DNA of 64,000 nucleotides from Nevskiales bacterium. GTDB lineage: Bacteria > Pseudomonadota > Gammaproteobacteria > Nevskiales > Nevskiaceae. The position numbers were made by a program, and so were the translations under genes. This document shows positions 38,403-47,427 of the stretch, in pieces. The DNA lies in NCBI GenBank assembly GCA_028698335.1, contig JAQVDP010000010.1, positions 106,332 to 170,331 on the forward strand, in the 5' to 3' direction. The notes under the pieces are model-generated. The model saw only the letters and a list, made by a program, of their open reading frames with translations. It was not told where the DNA came from and did not search any database. Position 1 is the stretch's first letter, and each line of letters opens with the position of its first letter.

Positions 38403-39034
38403 TTGCGCAACACCATTGCCTTTTCGAAACGGTTCTCGGTGCCGCCCAGCAGGCGGCGCAGATTGTCGCGATGGGTCCAGCAGACGAGCGCCACCATCGC
38501 TACGGTGAATGCCCCCAGGGGCGAGAAGACGCCGACCGGGCTGAAGCAGGTCACGAACAACAGGGCGACGAGTGCGGCGCTGATCGTGGCCAGACTGACA
38601 TACCCGGTCAGCATCACCAAGACGACGAAGCTGGCCAGCAACCACGGCAGCGACGCCGTCAGCAACGCACCGAACACGCCCGCAAGCGTCGCCACGCCCT
38701 TGCCGCCGCGAAAGCCGGCAAATACCGGATAGCAATGTCCGAGCGCGACGGCGACACCGCACAGGTAGGCCTGTTCGTCGCTTTCGATCACGGCGGCATC
38801 GATGCCGGGCAGCTTCGGCACCAGCGCCGCCGCGATGACGCCTTTGAGCACGTCGATGGCCAGAACGCCCAGCGCAAAGCTGACCCCCTGCGTCCGCAGC
38901 GCATTGGTCGCCCCGATGTTGCCGCTGCCCTGGGCGCGCAGGTCGACGCCGCCGCGCAGCAGCCCGACGATGCGCCCGCCCATGACCGTGCCGATCAGAT
39001 ACGCCAGCAAGGTCTTGATGATCAGGTCGATCAC
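38387..39034 (-). CDS. plsY: Glycerol-3-phosphate acyltransferase PlsY, GTG start
   Basis: PlsY transfers acyl groups from acyl-phosphate to glycerol-3-phosphate in phospholipid synthesis. The product has 215 residues and about five membrane helices. The GSGNIGATN (36-44) and FRGGKGVAT motifs bind substrate. The GTG start at 39034 overlaps the stop of the M61 peptidase gene (GTGA), better than upstream starts inside that gene. Confidence 0.93.
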   Translation of the reverse strand: MIDLIIKTLLAYLIGTVMGGRIVGLLRGGVDLRAQGSGNIGATNALRTQGVSFALGVLAIDVLKGVIAAALVPKLPGIDAAVIESDEQAYLCGVAVALGHCYPVFAGFRGGKGVATLAGVFGALLTASLPWLLASFVVLVMLTGYVSLATISAALVALLFVTCFSPVGVFSPLGAFTVAMVALVCWTHRDNLRRLLGGTENRFEKAMVLRKWHRP

Positions 39035-40827
39035 GACACCTCCGCTCCGAGCCAGGCGTCGCGCCGCGCGCGCACCGCCGCATCGACATCGTCGAGCCAC
39101 TCGAGTTGCCAGGTGTCGGCCGGCACTGCGTCCGGAACGATGTCCAGTGCCAGCAGCTCATCGTCCCGAAACACGTGCAGGGCCACGGCACGGCCCGGCT
39201 GCAGGCGCCGCAGGGCATCGTCCCAGCCGCCGGCATGGACCCGCAGCCCGTCGAGCGCGACCAGCTGATCCCCGGGATGCACCCCCGCCGCAGCCGCGGC
39301 ACCTCCGCTCAGGACGACCGCCACGCGCGTGTCGCCGGGGCGCAGGCGCAAACCCAGCGCGCACACCTGAGACACCCCGTTGTCACGACCGCCGACGTCG
39401 GAGTCACCGGCCGCAGGCCGCAGGGTCACACCGATCCCGAAACACGCGAGCAGCTCGGCCAGCGGCAGCGGCTCGGTCGACCGCAGCGCGCGCTCGAAGA
39501 ACGCAGCCAGATCGCAACCCGACAGCTCCTGCGCCAGATGCTCCAGGCCGCGCTCCGGCACCGGCACGCCCGGACGCCCCCAGCGGCACCAGGCCTCGCG
39601 CATGACATCGTCGAGCGTGATCGCCGATTGCAGGCGCAAGCTCAGGTCGAGACACAGTGCCACCAATGCGCCCTTGACGTAGTAGCTCACCGTCGCATTG
39701 GCGGCGTTCTCGTCCGGCTGGTAGTACTTGGTCCACGCCTCGAAGCTCGCATCCTCCAGGGTCTGCACCCGCGCACCCGGCGTGCGCTCGATCCGCGTCG
39801 CGTTGCGCGCGATCACATCGAGGTACGCCGCGGCGTCGACCAGCCCCGCGCGCAGCAGGAACAGGTCGTCGTAATACGAGGTCACGCCTTCGTAGTGCCA
39901 CAGATCCCGCGTGTAGGCCTCCGCTGCCAGATCGGATTCGGCAAAGGCCGCAGCGGTGATGCGCTTGACGTTCCACAGGTGGAAGTACTCGTGGCTGCAC
40001 AGCCCCAGGAAGTTGCGGTAGTCCTGGCTGCGCTCGGTCTGGCCGGGTTGCGGCAGATCCTTGCGCGAGCAGATCAGCGCGGTCGAACTGCGGTGTTCGA
40101 GACCGCCGTAGCCGCGCCCGACGACGTTGGTCAGGAACAGATAGCGTGTCAGCGCCGGCTCCCCGCCGAACATGCGGCGCTCGACCTCACAGATGCGGCG
40201 CAGGTCTTCGGTCACCCGCGCCCGATCCAGGGTGTAGCGTCCGGCGAGCACCAGCGCATGCGGAACGCCGTCGACCTCGAAGTCGAGCGCCTCGAACGCG
40301 CCCATCTCGACCGGATGGTCGATCAGCGCCTCGTAGTCCTCGGCCTGATAGCGGCCATAGCCCGCCGCGTCGACGTTCAGCGGCGACAGGGCCGTGGCCA
40401 CCCGCCAGTCGGCGCAGGCCGGATCCTCGCTGCGCAGGATCTCCACCGTGAACGGCCGATCGCCGCAACCATCAGGGCAATAGAACAGCGAGCTGCCGTT
40501 GAAGAAACCACGGCGCAGATCGAGGTAGGCCTTGCGCACCGAGGCGTCGAAGGCGAACACCCGATACCGCAGCGTCAGCGCGCCAGCGACCGGCGCACAG
40601 CGCAGCGTGCGCTTGTCGAGACGCTCCAGCGCCACTGCCGCCTCGCCGCAGCGAGCGGCGACGTCGACGACGTGCTTGGCGAAGTCGCGGACCAGGTAGC
40701 TCCCGCGAATCCACGACGGCATGCGAAACACCTGACCGGCCGGGTCCGGCTCGGCCACGGTGCAGGTGACCTCGAACAGATGCTCGCGCGGTGCAGCGGG
40801 GCGAACGACGTAGTGAACGGCAGACAT
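39031..40827 (-). CDS. M61-family aminopeptidase with PDZ domain
   Basis: Related to glycyl aminopeptidase: a zinc aminopeptidase with an N-terminal beta domain, a gluzincin catalytic domain and a C-terminal PDZ domain. The product has 598 residues. HEYFH (279-283) gives two zinc ligands plus the catalytic Glu, with E313 in HYEGVTSYY as third ligand. The GYGGLEHR motif (239-246) resembles the substrate-amino-recognition loop. The PDZ region covers about 475-590. No signal peptide is seen, so it is probably cytosolic. It is coupled to plsY by a 4-nt overlap. Confidence 0.9.
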   Translation of the reverse strand: MSAVHYVVRPAAPREHLFEVTCTVAEPDPAGQVFRMPSWIRGSYLVRDFAKHVVDVAARCGEAAVALERLDKRTLRCAPVAGALTLRYRVFAFDASVRKAYLDLRRGFFNGSSLFYCPDGCGDRPFTVEILRSEDPACADWRVATALSPLNVDAAGYGRYQAEDYEALIDHPVEMGAFEALDFEVDGVPHALVLAGRYTLDRARVTEDLRRICEVERRMFGGEPALTRYLFLTNVVGRGYGGLEHRSSTALICSRKDLPQPGQTERSQDYRNFLGLCSHEYFHLWNVKRITAAAFAESDLAAEAYTRDLWHYEGVTSYYDDLFLLRAGLVDAAAYLDVIARNATRIERTPGARVQTLEDASFEAWTKYYQPDENAANATVSYYVKGALVALCLDLSLRLQSAITLDDVMREAWCRWGRPGVPVPERGLEHLAQELSGCDLAAFFERALRSTEPLPLAELLACFGIGVTLRPAAGDSDVGGRDNGVSQVCALGLRLRPGDTRVAVVLSGGAAAAAGVHPGDQLVALDGLRVHAGGWDDALRRLQPGRAVALHVFRDDELLALDIVPDAVPADTWQLEWLDDVDAAVRARRDAWLGAEVS

Positions 40828-40909
40828 GGGCCCAGAGAGAATCGTCGGGCGCCTATTATGCCCTGAGGTTCGCCACGAACCGCGCTTCCAGCCGCCTCCC
40901 CTGCCCCCG

Positions 40910-43063
40910 CTAGAGATCGAAGCTCAGGTCGACCTCGACACTCCGGGCAGGCATCCGGTAGTACTGCCCGTCACCCAGTTCGCTCTCCGAAACCGGATCG
41001 CGTGCGTCCCCGAGATTGGTCCCGACCAGACTGACGCCCCAACCGTGGAAACGGTAGCCGAGCATGGCGTCGAAGACGGTGTAGGCGTCGGCTTTGGAGG
41101 TATTGCGTTTGTTGAGGTAGCGGGTCCCGGTGTAGGCAGCGTTGGCCGCCCACTGCAGACCGGTGTCCGGCGCGTGCCACGCGCCGACGCTGGCGACATG
41201 ACGGGGCGCAAGCTCCTGGAAGTTGCCGCGCAGTTGCGTCGGCTCACCATCGAACAGGCGCTCGTAGTCGCCGAACCGCAGATCGTGCCGGGCGTATGCG
41301 GCATACAGGCGGGTCACCGCGCCGAGGCGGTAGCGGGCCTCGATCTCGCCCCCCTTGAAGAACAGGGTGCCGGCGTTGCCCAGGCCCGGCGTGCCGTCGA
41401 CGATCTGCGGCACCACCAGATTGTCCATGTTCATGTAGAACAGGTTCGCATCGAGGCTCAGGCGTCCGCCAAGCGCCCGGGTCTTGATGCCGGCCTCGTA
41501 GCTGCGGGCGGTTTCGGGCTCCAGGATCTGGGCCTCGGCGTCGGGACCGAAGTCCAGCGCCGCGGGCTTGTAGGTATCGCGGACGTCGGCATACAGCGCG
41601 ACCGAATCCGGACCGCCGCGCCAAACCGTCCACGCCGCGCCGACCGCCCCCGACAGCCGCGTCTGACGGCGATGGTCCCCGGCCGGCACCTCTTCTCCGG
41701 CAGCCGTCTCCTCCTCGCCGTCACGCTGCTCCTCGGTCGCGTTCAACCGCAATCCCGCGAACACGCTCACCGACGGTCGCGGTTGCCATTCGAGCTGCCC
41801 GTACAGGCCGTAGAACTGACGCTCGTCCTCCAGTTCAGTCTGCTTGACCACCGGCCGGCTGCCACTCGACGGCGCGTCCCCGCCGCGACGGGGATCGACG
41901 GTGTAGGTGAAGATCGCCGATTCCTGCTCCCCGACACCCAGCAGTGCATCGGCGCCCCAGATCAGCGCCGCTCTGCTGCCGAGCTCGGTCTCCAGGTGCG
42001 AATCCAGATAGACGTTGCTGAGCGTGCGGTCCTGCACGAATCCGCAGGCATTGTCGCCGCTGTCAGCCGGATCGACCCCGCCCTCGCAGCCTTCGGCAAC
42101 GAAGCCCCGCACGATGTCGTCGCTGCGGTGGGAAAGCGAGGCAACGGAGCGCCACCGCCCCCAGGCCGTGTCGCGATCGTGGCGCAACACCACCTGCAGC
42201 CGGTCTTCATCGAGGCGCGCATCCGACGGATTGAAGTTGGCATCGGTGTCGACGCTCGGATCCAGTCCGTTCCCCGCGCGGGGATACGGACTCTGCGGCG
42301 ACTGGCGGAGCAACTGCAGATCCACGTCGACGCCGCTGTGACCACCCAGCAGTTCTCCGGCGGTCCGATAGGCCAGGTGACCCCGTTCGAGCCCAGCCGC
42401 CGCGTCCGCGTATCGCTTGCGCGCCACGTCGGCGGCCAGGGACTGCCGCCAGCCGCCCAGCGGCCCGAGCACCTCGGACGCCGATACCGCGACATTGCCC
42501 GGATTTCCGGCAACGCCGCCGAACGCGCCGTGAACCCGGCGTTCGGCCTGCCCCGCCGCATAGTGGATGACGCGGATCACCCCGACGAAGGACGTCGCGC
42601 CATACATCACCGGCGCCGCGCCACGCATGACCTCGATGCGCTCGACATTGTGGAGATCCAGCGAGGTCAGCGCGGGATTGAAGGCCCCGCCCCAGGGCAC
42701 ACCGTCAACCACCAGCAGGAATGCGTCGAACTCGCGCAGGCCCCAGAATGCCGGGACCGCGCCGGCCGGCCCGGCCTCCCCGCCCGGCGAAATCTCGACT
42801 CCGGCGATACCGTTCAGAGCGGTGCGAAGGCTGTTCGCGCCGCGCGCGCGCAGCTCGTCCCCCGTAATCACCGAGACCGCGGCCGGCGTCTCCAGAATCG
42901 CCCGCGGCATTCGTGTCGCGGTGACCTGCTGATCGGCCAACACGGCCGGACCGCCATCGTCCGCCGCCCACCCCGCAACTGCCCCGGTCGACAGCACCGA
43001 CGCCACCGCCCAGGCGGCACGCCGCCGCCCGCCGGCACCCCGGCTCCGACGCATTCCCAACAT
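40910..43063 (-). CDS. TonB-dependent outer-membrane receptor
   Basis: A 717-residue protein with a signal peptide (basic start, then AAWAVASVLSTGAVAGWAA), a plug domain (about 50-165, with TPAAVSVITGDEL and VERIEVMRGAAPVMYG) and a C-terminal beta barrel ending in a DLSFDL terminus. It uses TonB energy to import a scarce ligand such as a siderophore, cobalamin or a carbohydrate/steroid. The sequence does not define the ligand. It is preceded by an AT-rich promoter region and lies 82 nt upstream of the M61 gene. Confidence 0.92.
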   Translation of the reverse strand: MLGMRRSRGAGGRRRAAWAVASVLSTGAVAGWAADDGGPAVLADQQVTATRMPRAILETPAAVSVITGDELRARGANSLRTALNGIAGVEISPGGEAGPAGAVPAFWGLREFDAFLLVVDGVPWGGAFNPALTSLDLHNVERIEVMRGAAPVMYGATSFVGVIRVIHYAAGQAERRVHGAFGGVAGNPGNVAVSASEVLGPLGGWRQSLAADVARKRYADAAAGLERGHLAYRTAGELLGGHSGVDVDLQLLRQSPQSPYPRAGNGLDPSVDTDANFNPSDARLDEDRLQVVLRHDRDTAWGRWRSVASLSHRSDDIVRGFVAEGCEGGVDPADSGDNACGFVQDRTLSNVYLDSHLETELGSRAALIWGADALLGVGEQESAIFTYTVDPRRGGDAPSSGSRPVVKQTELEDERQFYGLYGQLEWQPRPSVSVFAGLRLNATEEQRDGEEETAAGEEVPAGDHRRQTRLSGAVGAAWTVWRGGPDSVALYADVRDTYKPAALDFGPDAEAQILEPETARSYEAGIKTRALGGRLSLDANLFYMNMDNLVVPQIVDGTPGLGNAGTLFFKGGEIEARYRLGAVTRLYAAYARHDLRFGDYERLFDGEPTQLRGNFQELAPRHVASVGAWHAPDTGLQWAANAAYTGTRYLNKRNTSKADAYTVFDAMLGYRFHGWGVSLVGTNLGDARDPVSESELGDGQYYRMPARSVEVDLSFDL

Positions 43064-43095
43064 GACTTTTCCTCGGATCTGCTTGTTATGCGCAG

Positions 43096-43125
43096 ATCGT
43101 AAACATCATGTTAAGAATTCGTAAA
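43096..43125 (-). promoter_or_regulatory. Candidate promoter of the TonB-dependent receptor
   Basis: An AT-rich patch in otherwise GC-rich DNA. On the minus strand TTTACG (43120-43125) and TACGAT (43096-43101) are 18 nt apart. The heptamer TTTACGA occurs twice here, so a regulator could bind. I found no Fur-like 19-bp palindrome. Confidence 0.4.
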
Positions 43126-43171
43126 TGCTGATAATCCCTCAGCGTCCGCCGGTTCCGGCCCCCTCCTTTTG

Positions 43172-43207
43172 ACGATCCTGATTAACGATCCTGATTAACG
43201 ATCCTGA
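43172..43207. repeat. 13-bp tandem repeat, 2.8 copies
   Basis: The unit ACGATCCTGATTA is repeated at 43172, 43185 and 43198 (the last copy partial, 10 bases). The copy nearest the DUF4197 gene contains its TAA stop, so changes in copy number would leave the protein unaltered. It probably arose by slippage. Confidence 0.9.
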
Positions 43208-43935
43208 GCGCCGAAGACCGTCCGCATCAGCTCGGTCGTCCGTGCGCGCGGATCGCGCCGGATCCGGGCCTCCTCGGCCGCGATCGAATAGAACAGCCCG
43301 TCCACCGCCTTGGTGGTGACGTAGCCGTCGAGATCGGTGGCCTCGATCCCGGCCAGCTTCAACAGCGGCCCGTAGGACGACACCAGCGCCTTGTACTGCT
43401 GGGTCACGCCGACCTGCGTCGTCGCGTCGGTCACGATCGGCCGGATCCGGCCGATCAGCTCGGATTCGGAGGTGCGCCGGAAGAACTGCGTCGCGGCGTC
43501 GTTGGGGCCATACAGGATCGAACGGGCGTCCTCGAGCGTCATCTGCCTCACCGCGGCCCCGAAGATGTCGGCCACATGCGGAACCGCCTGCTCCGCCGCG
43601 CGGTTCAGGGTCAGGTGCAGCTGGTCGAACTTGTCACCCATCCCCAGCTTGCGCGCGGTCTTTTCCGCCTGCTGCAGTTCCGCCGGCAGCGGGATGCGGA
43701 CCGACGCGTTGTCCCAGAAGCCGTTGCGCCGCCCCAGCGACGTGACCGCGGACTCGACGCCCTGGCCCAGGGCCTCCCGCAATCCGCTGACGATGTCGGT
43801 CTCCGCAAGCACCGCCTGCTGGCCGTAGGCCTGGCCGACCGCACCCGCGATCTGATGAATCGATGCCTCGTCCAGCCCGGCGCATCCCGCCAACATCGTC
43901 CCCGCCACCGCTGCCGCAATGATCGTCCTGTTCAT
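43195..43935 (-). CDS. DUF4197-family lipoprotein
   Basis: A 246-residue protein with a lipoprotein signal (MNRTIIAAAVAGTMLAGCAG, lipidated at Cys18). The rest matches DUF4197, an all-helical family of unknown function found in Proteobacteria, with EALGQGVESAVTSLG and the C-terminal KAVDGLFYSIAAEEARIRRDP. The start was chosen because it gives the signal peptide; the frame is open to 44103. It ends at the 13-bp tandem repeat. Confidence 0.85.
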   Translation of the reverse strand: MNRTIIAAAVAGTMLAGCAGLDEASIHQIAGAVGQAYGQQAVLAETDIVSGLREALGQGVESAVTSLGRRNGFWDNASVRIPLPAELQQAEKTARKLGMGDKFDQLHLTLNRAAEQAVPHVADIFGAAVRQMTLEDARSILYGPNDAATQFFRRTSESELIGRIRPIVTDATTQVGVTQQYKALVSSYGPLLKLAGIEATDLDGYVTTKAVDGLFYSIAAEEARIRRDPRARTTELMRTVFGAQDR

Positions 43936-44119
43936 TCCGCCTCTCGTCGTCGATGGTCCGGGGCGCCGCAAGTCTGTCCCGCGCGATGTTGCCGTCCCAT
44001 GACGCCGTACGCCCGCATCGCCCCGCCTTGTTCGTTCCTCACATGGTACCCGCAGCCTGCGGCCGAAACAGCCGCCATGGCACGGTGGCATCGATCGCGG
44101 CATTGGGTATGCTTGCCGG

Positions 44120-45052
44120 ATGGGGACTCAAACGAATACACGCTTCTCGGTGCGCTCACATGCGCTGCGCAAGGCCGTCCGCTGGCTGATCAAGCCGATT
44201 CTGTGCGGCTCGGCGTCGCCACAACAGCGACGCACCCGCCTGGAACTGGTCGGGCGCCTGAGCCGCCTGCCGTTGCCGCGCGCCACCAGCGTCGAACCCA
44301 CCACGCTGCGCGGCGTCGCCGCGGAATGGATCCGCAACGCACGCGTCACCCCGCGGCGGACCGTGCTGTACTTCCACGGCGGCGCCTACCTGATGGGCTC
44401 GCCGGCAACGCACCGGGAAATGCTCGCGCGTGCGGCGATCGCCTGGCAGGCCCAGGTCGTGTCGGTCGACTACCGCCTGGCGCCTGAACATCCGTTTCCG
44501 GCGGCGCCGGACGATGCCCTGGCCGCATACCGGGCGCTGCTGGAGCAGGACATTCCCGCGGAGCAGATCGTCATCGCCGGCGATTCTGCCGGTGGCGGCC
44601 TCGCGGTCGCCTGCGCGCTGCAGGCGCGTGACGCCGGGCTGCCGATGCCGGCGGCGATGGTGCTGTTCTCGCCGTGGGTGGATCTGGCCGTGTCCGGCCA
44701 GTCCGTAGACCGGCTGGCCGGACAGGACGACATGCTGTCACCGCAGGCCCTGCGCGAGTCTGCCGCGACCTACCTCGGCGGAGCGGCGACGACGACGCCA
44801 CTGGCCTCGCCGATCTGCGCCGATCTGCACGGACTGCCGAACACGCTGATCCAGGCGTCCGACAACGAAATCCTGCTCGACGATGCCCGACGCCTGCTCG
44901 ACGGCATGCATGCCGCAGGCTCCCGCGCCGATCTGCGGGCGTGGCACGGCCTGTGGCACGTCTGGCAGCTGTTCGCCGGCAAGATGCCCGAAGCGGATGC
45001 CGCGCTGCGGGAGGTCGCCGGGTTCCTGGAACACGGCGCCGCCGGTCCGTGA
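44120..45052 (+). CDS. HSL-type alpha/beta hydrolase (esterase/lipase)
   Basis: A carboxylesterase of the hormone-sensitive-lipase family (family IV). The product has 310 residues. HGGAY (86-90) forms the oxyanion hole, Ser156 in GDSAGGG is the nucleophile, D248 in ASDNEILLDD and H280 in GLWHVWQLF complete the triad. An N-terminal region of about 75 residues forms the cap. No signal peptide is seen. Its TGA overlaps the GTG of the next hydrolase gene, so the two hydrolases are translated together. Confidence 0.92.
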   Translation: MGTQTNTRFSVRSHALRKAVRWLIKPILCGSASPQQRRTRLELVGRLSRLPLPRATSVEPTTLRGVAAEWIRNARVTPRRTVLYFHGGAYLMGSPATHREMLARAAIAWQAQVVSVDYRLAPEHPFPAAPDDALAAYRALLEQDIPAEQIVIAGDSAGGGLAVACALQARDAGLPMPAAMVLFSPWVDLAVSGQSVDRLAGQDDMLSPQALRESAATYLGGAATTTPLASPICADLHGLPNTLIQASDNEILLDDARRLLDGMHAAGSRADLRAWHGLWHVWQLFAGKMPEADAALREVAGFLEHGAAGP

Positions 45053-45948
45053 GCTTCAGCCGCTGGCGCGACACCGGGCTGCGTCTCGCGTTCGGCGAGC
45101 ACAGCATTTTCTATCAGCGCCACGGCGAGGGCGCGACGGCATTGCTACTGATCCACGGGTTCCCCACCGCGTCCTGGGACTGGGAACCGTTGTGGCCGGA
45201 CCTGTGCAAGCACTTCGATCACGTCGTGGCGCCAGACCTGCTCGGATTCGGCTTCTCCGACAAACCGACCGGTCACCGCTATTCGTTGCTGGAACAGGCC
45301 GATCTCTGCGAAACCCTGCTCGCCAGCCTCGGGGTCGAGCGGGTCCACATCCTCGCGCACAACTATGGCGTCAGCGTCGCCCAGGAGCTCCTGGCCCGGT
45401 TCAACGAACGTGAGGCCGCGTCGGCGGGCCAGGCACGGCCGCAGCTGGTCTCGGTGGCCCTGCTCAACGGCGGCCTGTTTCCCGAGGCGCACCACCCGCG
45501 GCTGACGCAGCGCCTGCTCAAGAGTCCGCTCGGACCGCTGATTGCGCGACTCACCACCGAGCGCCGTTTCGGCAAGACCTTCTCGAAGATCTTCGGCCGC
45601 CAGACCCGGCCCAGCGCAATCGAGCTGCATGATTTCTGGACCCTGATCGCGACGAACAGCGGACAGCGGGTGATGCCACGCCTGATCCGCTATCTCGACG
45701 AACGTCGCGAACACCGGGAACGCTGGGTCGCCGCGCTGACCGAGACCAAGGTTCCGCTGCGCCTGATCAACGGTCCCGAGGATCCCGTCTCCGGTGCCGA
45801 CATGGTGCGGCGCTACGAGGCACTGGTACCGAACCCTGATGTGGTCGCCCTGCCCGGCATCGGCCACTATCCGCAGATCGAGGCCGCGGACCGCACCCTC
45901 CGCGCGTTCCTGGAGTTTCACCGCAAGCGCGTCCAGCAGCAGGGCTGA
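45049..45948 (+). CDS. MEST-family alpha/beta hydrolase with Asn at the nucleophile position, GTG start
   Basis: A 299-residue alpha/beta hydrolase that resembles the MEST (mesoderm-specific transcript)/haloalkane-dehalogenase-like branch: LLIHGFPTASWDW (34-46), DLLGFGFSDKP, GGLFPE, and the GPEDPVSG and GIGHYPQIE regions with D245 and H273. In that family the nucleophile elbow reads HDYG; here it is H104-N105-Y106-G107, so the expected Asp is Asn. The protein may be inactive, may use another chemistry, or the Asn may deamidate. It is coupled to the esterase gene by a GTGA overlap. Confidence 0.85.
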   Translation: MSFSRWRDTGLRLAFGEHSIFYQRHGEGATALLLIHGFPTASWDWEPLWPDLCKHFDHVVAPDLLGFGFSDKPTGHRYSLLEQADLCETLLASLGVERVHILAHNYGVSVAQELLARFNEREAASAGQARPQLVSVALLNGGLFPEAHHPRLTQRLLKSPLGPLIARLTTERRFGKTFSKIFGRQTRPSAIELHDFWTLIATNSGQRVMPRLIRYLDERREHRERWVAALTETKVPLRLINGPEDPVSGADMVRRYEALVPNPDVVALPGIGHYPQIEAADRTLRAFLEFHRKRVQQQG

Positions 45949-46021
45949 TCACCGCGGCTGGCCGTCACGGCAGCCACTGGCTATGCTCGGATGCCCCACC
46001 CGGCGTGAGGACGCACCGACC

Positions 46022-47323
46022 ATGACGCAGGCACCCTCCGCGGCCTTGCCCGCGCACATCGGCAAGTACACGGTCACCGGAGTCCTCGGCCGCGGCGCCT
46101 GCGGCATCGTCTATCGCGGCTACGATCCGCTGGTGGCCCGGGACGTCGCGATCAAGGTGGCGCTCGATGAGCGGGGCGGCCCACTGGCGCAACGCGGCGA
46201 GCAGGCGTTCTTCGCCGAAGCGCGCGCCGCCGGCATGCTGCAGCACCCGCACATCGTCTCGGTGTTCGACGCCGGCGTCGACGCCGGCCGCGGCTATATC
46301 GTCATGGAGTACATCGATGGCCAGCCGCTGAGCGCGCGCGGAAGCCAGTCGCTGCCCTTCGATCAGGTGCTCGACATCGGCTTCAAGTGCGCCCGCGCAC
46401 TCGGCTATGCACATGCACGCGGCGTTCTGCACCGCGACATCAAGCCGGGGAACATCATGCTGACCCGCGACGGAGTCCCGAAGCTGATGGACTTCTCGAT
46501 CGCGCAGCTGCGCGACGACAGCGCGACCGACCGTGTCGTCGTCGGCACACCGCTGTACATGTCGCCGGAACAGATCCGGCGCGACCGTCTGACCCCCGCC
46601 AGCGACCTGTATTCGCTCGGAACCGTGCTGTTCGAGCTGACCGCGGGCGTTCCGCCTTTCGCCGACGCGGCGCTGCCCGCACTGTTTCAGGCCATTCGCC
46701 ATCAGGCACCGCCGCAACTGACCACGCTGCGACCCGACACCCCGCCCGAGTTCTCCGCCATCGTCGACCGCCTGCTGCGCAAGGACCCCGAGCAGCGCTA
46801 TCCGAGCGGCGAGGCGCTGGCCACGGTACTGTCCCGCGAATTCGATCGCCTGCGCCTGAGCGCGGCACAACTGACCCGCCGCGAGTCCCGCGACTCGTTG
46901 CGGCGCCTGCATTTCTTCAACGGCTTCAGCGACGCCGAGATCGACGAGATCCTCAATGCCAGCAGTCTGGCGACCTACGGCCGCGGTGACGCCATCATCC
47001 GCGAAGGCGAGATCGACGACTGCTTCTTCATCCTGGCGCGCGGCGAAGCGGAGGTCTGCAAGGGCGACGTGCGCATTCACCAGCTCGGCAAGGGCGACTG
47101 CTTCGGAGAGGTCGGCTTTCTCGGCGCGAACCGCCGCAGCGCCACCGTGACCGCGCTCACCGATGTTCTGGCCCTGAAGATCAACCGGTCGTTGATGGAC
47201 CAGCTCTCACCCGATGCCCAGCTGCACTTCTACAAGGCGTTTGCCGAAACCCTGCTGTACCGCCTGTCGCTGACCACCGCTAAGCTGTCGGCATCCGGGC
47301 GCGGGAGCGCCACCCCGGCCTGA
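46022..47323 (+). CDS. Ser/Thr protein kinase fused to a cyclic-nucleotide-binding domain
   Basis: A 433-residue protein. The Hanks-type kinase domain (about 14-275) has the glycine loop GRGACG (23-28), K45, E66, HRDIKPGN (137-144) and D157 in the motif DFS rather than DFG. The activation segment ends SPEQ. A linker leads to a cNMP-binding domain (about 296-410) with phosphate-binding cassette FGEVGFLGANRRSATV (361-376), including E363 and R372. No membrane helix is seen, so it is cytosolic, probably a second-messenger-controlled kinase. It starts 73 nt after the MEST-like gene. Confidence 0.88.
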   Translation: MTQAPSAALPAHIGKYTVTGVLGRGACGIVYRGYDPLVARDVAIKVALDERGGPLAQRGEQAFFAEARAAGMLQHPHIVSVFDAGVDAGRGYIVMEYIDGQPLSARGSQSLPFDQVLDIGFKCARALGYAHARGVLHRDIKPGNIMLTRDGVPKLMDFSIAQLRDDSATDRVVVGTPLYMSPEQIRRDRLTPASDLYSLGTVLFELTAGVPPFADAALPALFQAIRHQAPPQLTTLRPDTPPEFSAIVDRLLRKDPEQRYPSGEALATVLSREFDRLRLSAAQLTRRESRDSLRRLHFFNGFSDAEIDEILNASSLATYGRGDAIIREGEIDDCFFILARGEAEVCKGDVRIHQLGKGDCFGEVGFLGANRRSATVTALTDVLALKINRSLMDQLSPDAQLHFYKAFAETLLYRLSLTTAKLSASGRGSATPA

Positions 47324-47427
47324 TCCGGCACGATCCGAATTCAGGTTCCGCTCAGCTCGGTCGCATAGGCTCCCGCCCTAAGTAACGCATTCGACCATCC
47401 CATCAAGATTCCACCGGAGTGTCCGCC

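Noticed and set aside
43172..43207. The 13-bp repeats as a CRISPR array
   Set aside because: Units are directly adjacent with no spacers and there are no cas genes.
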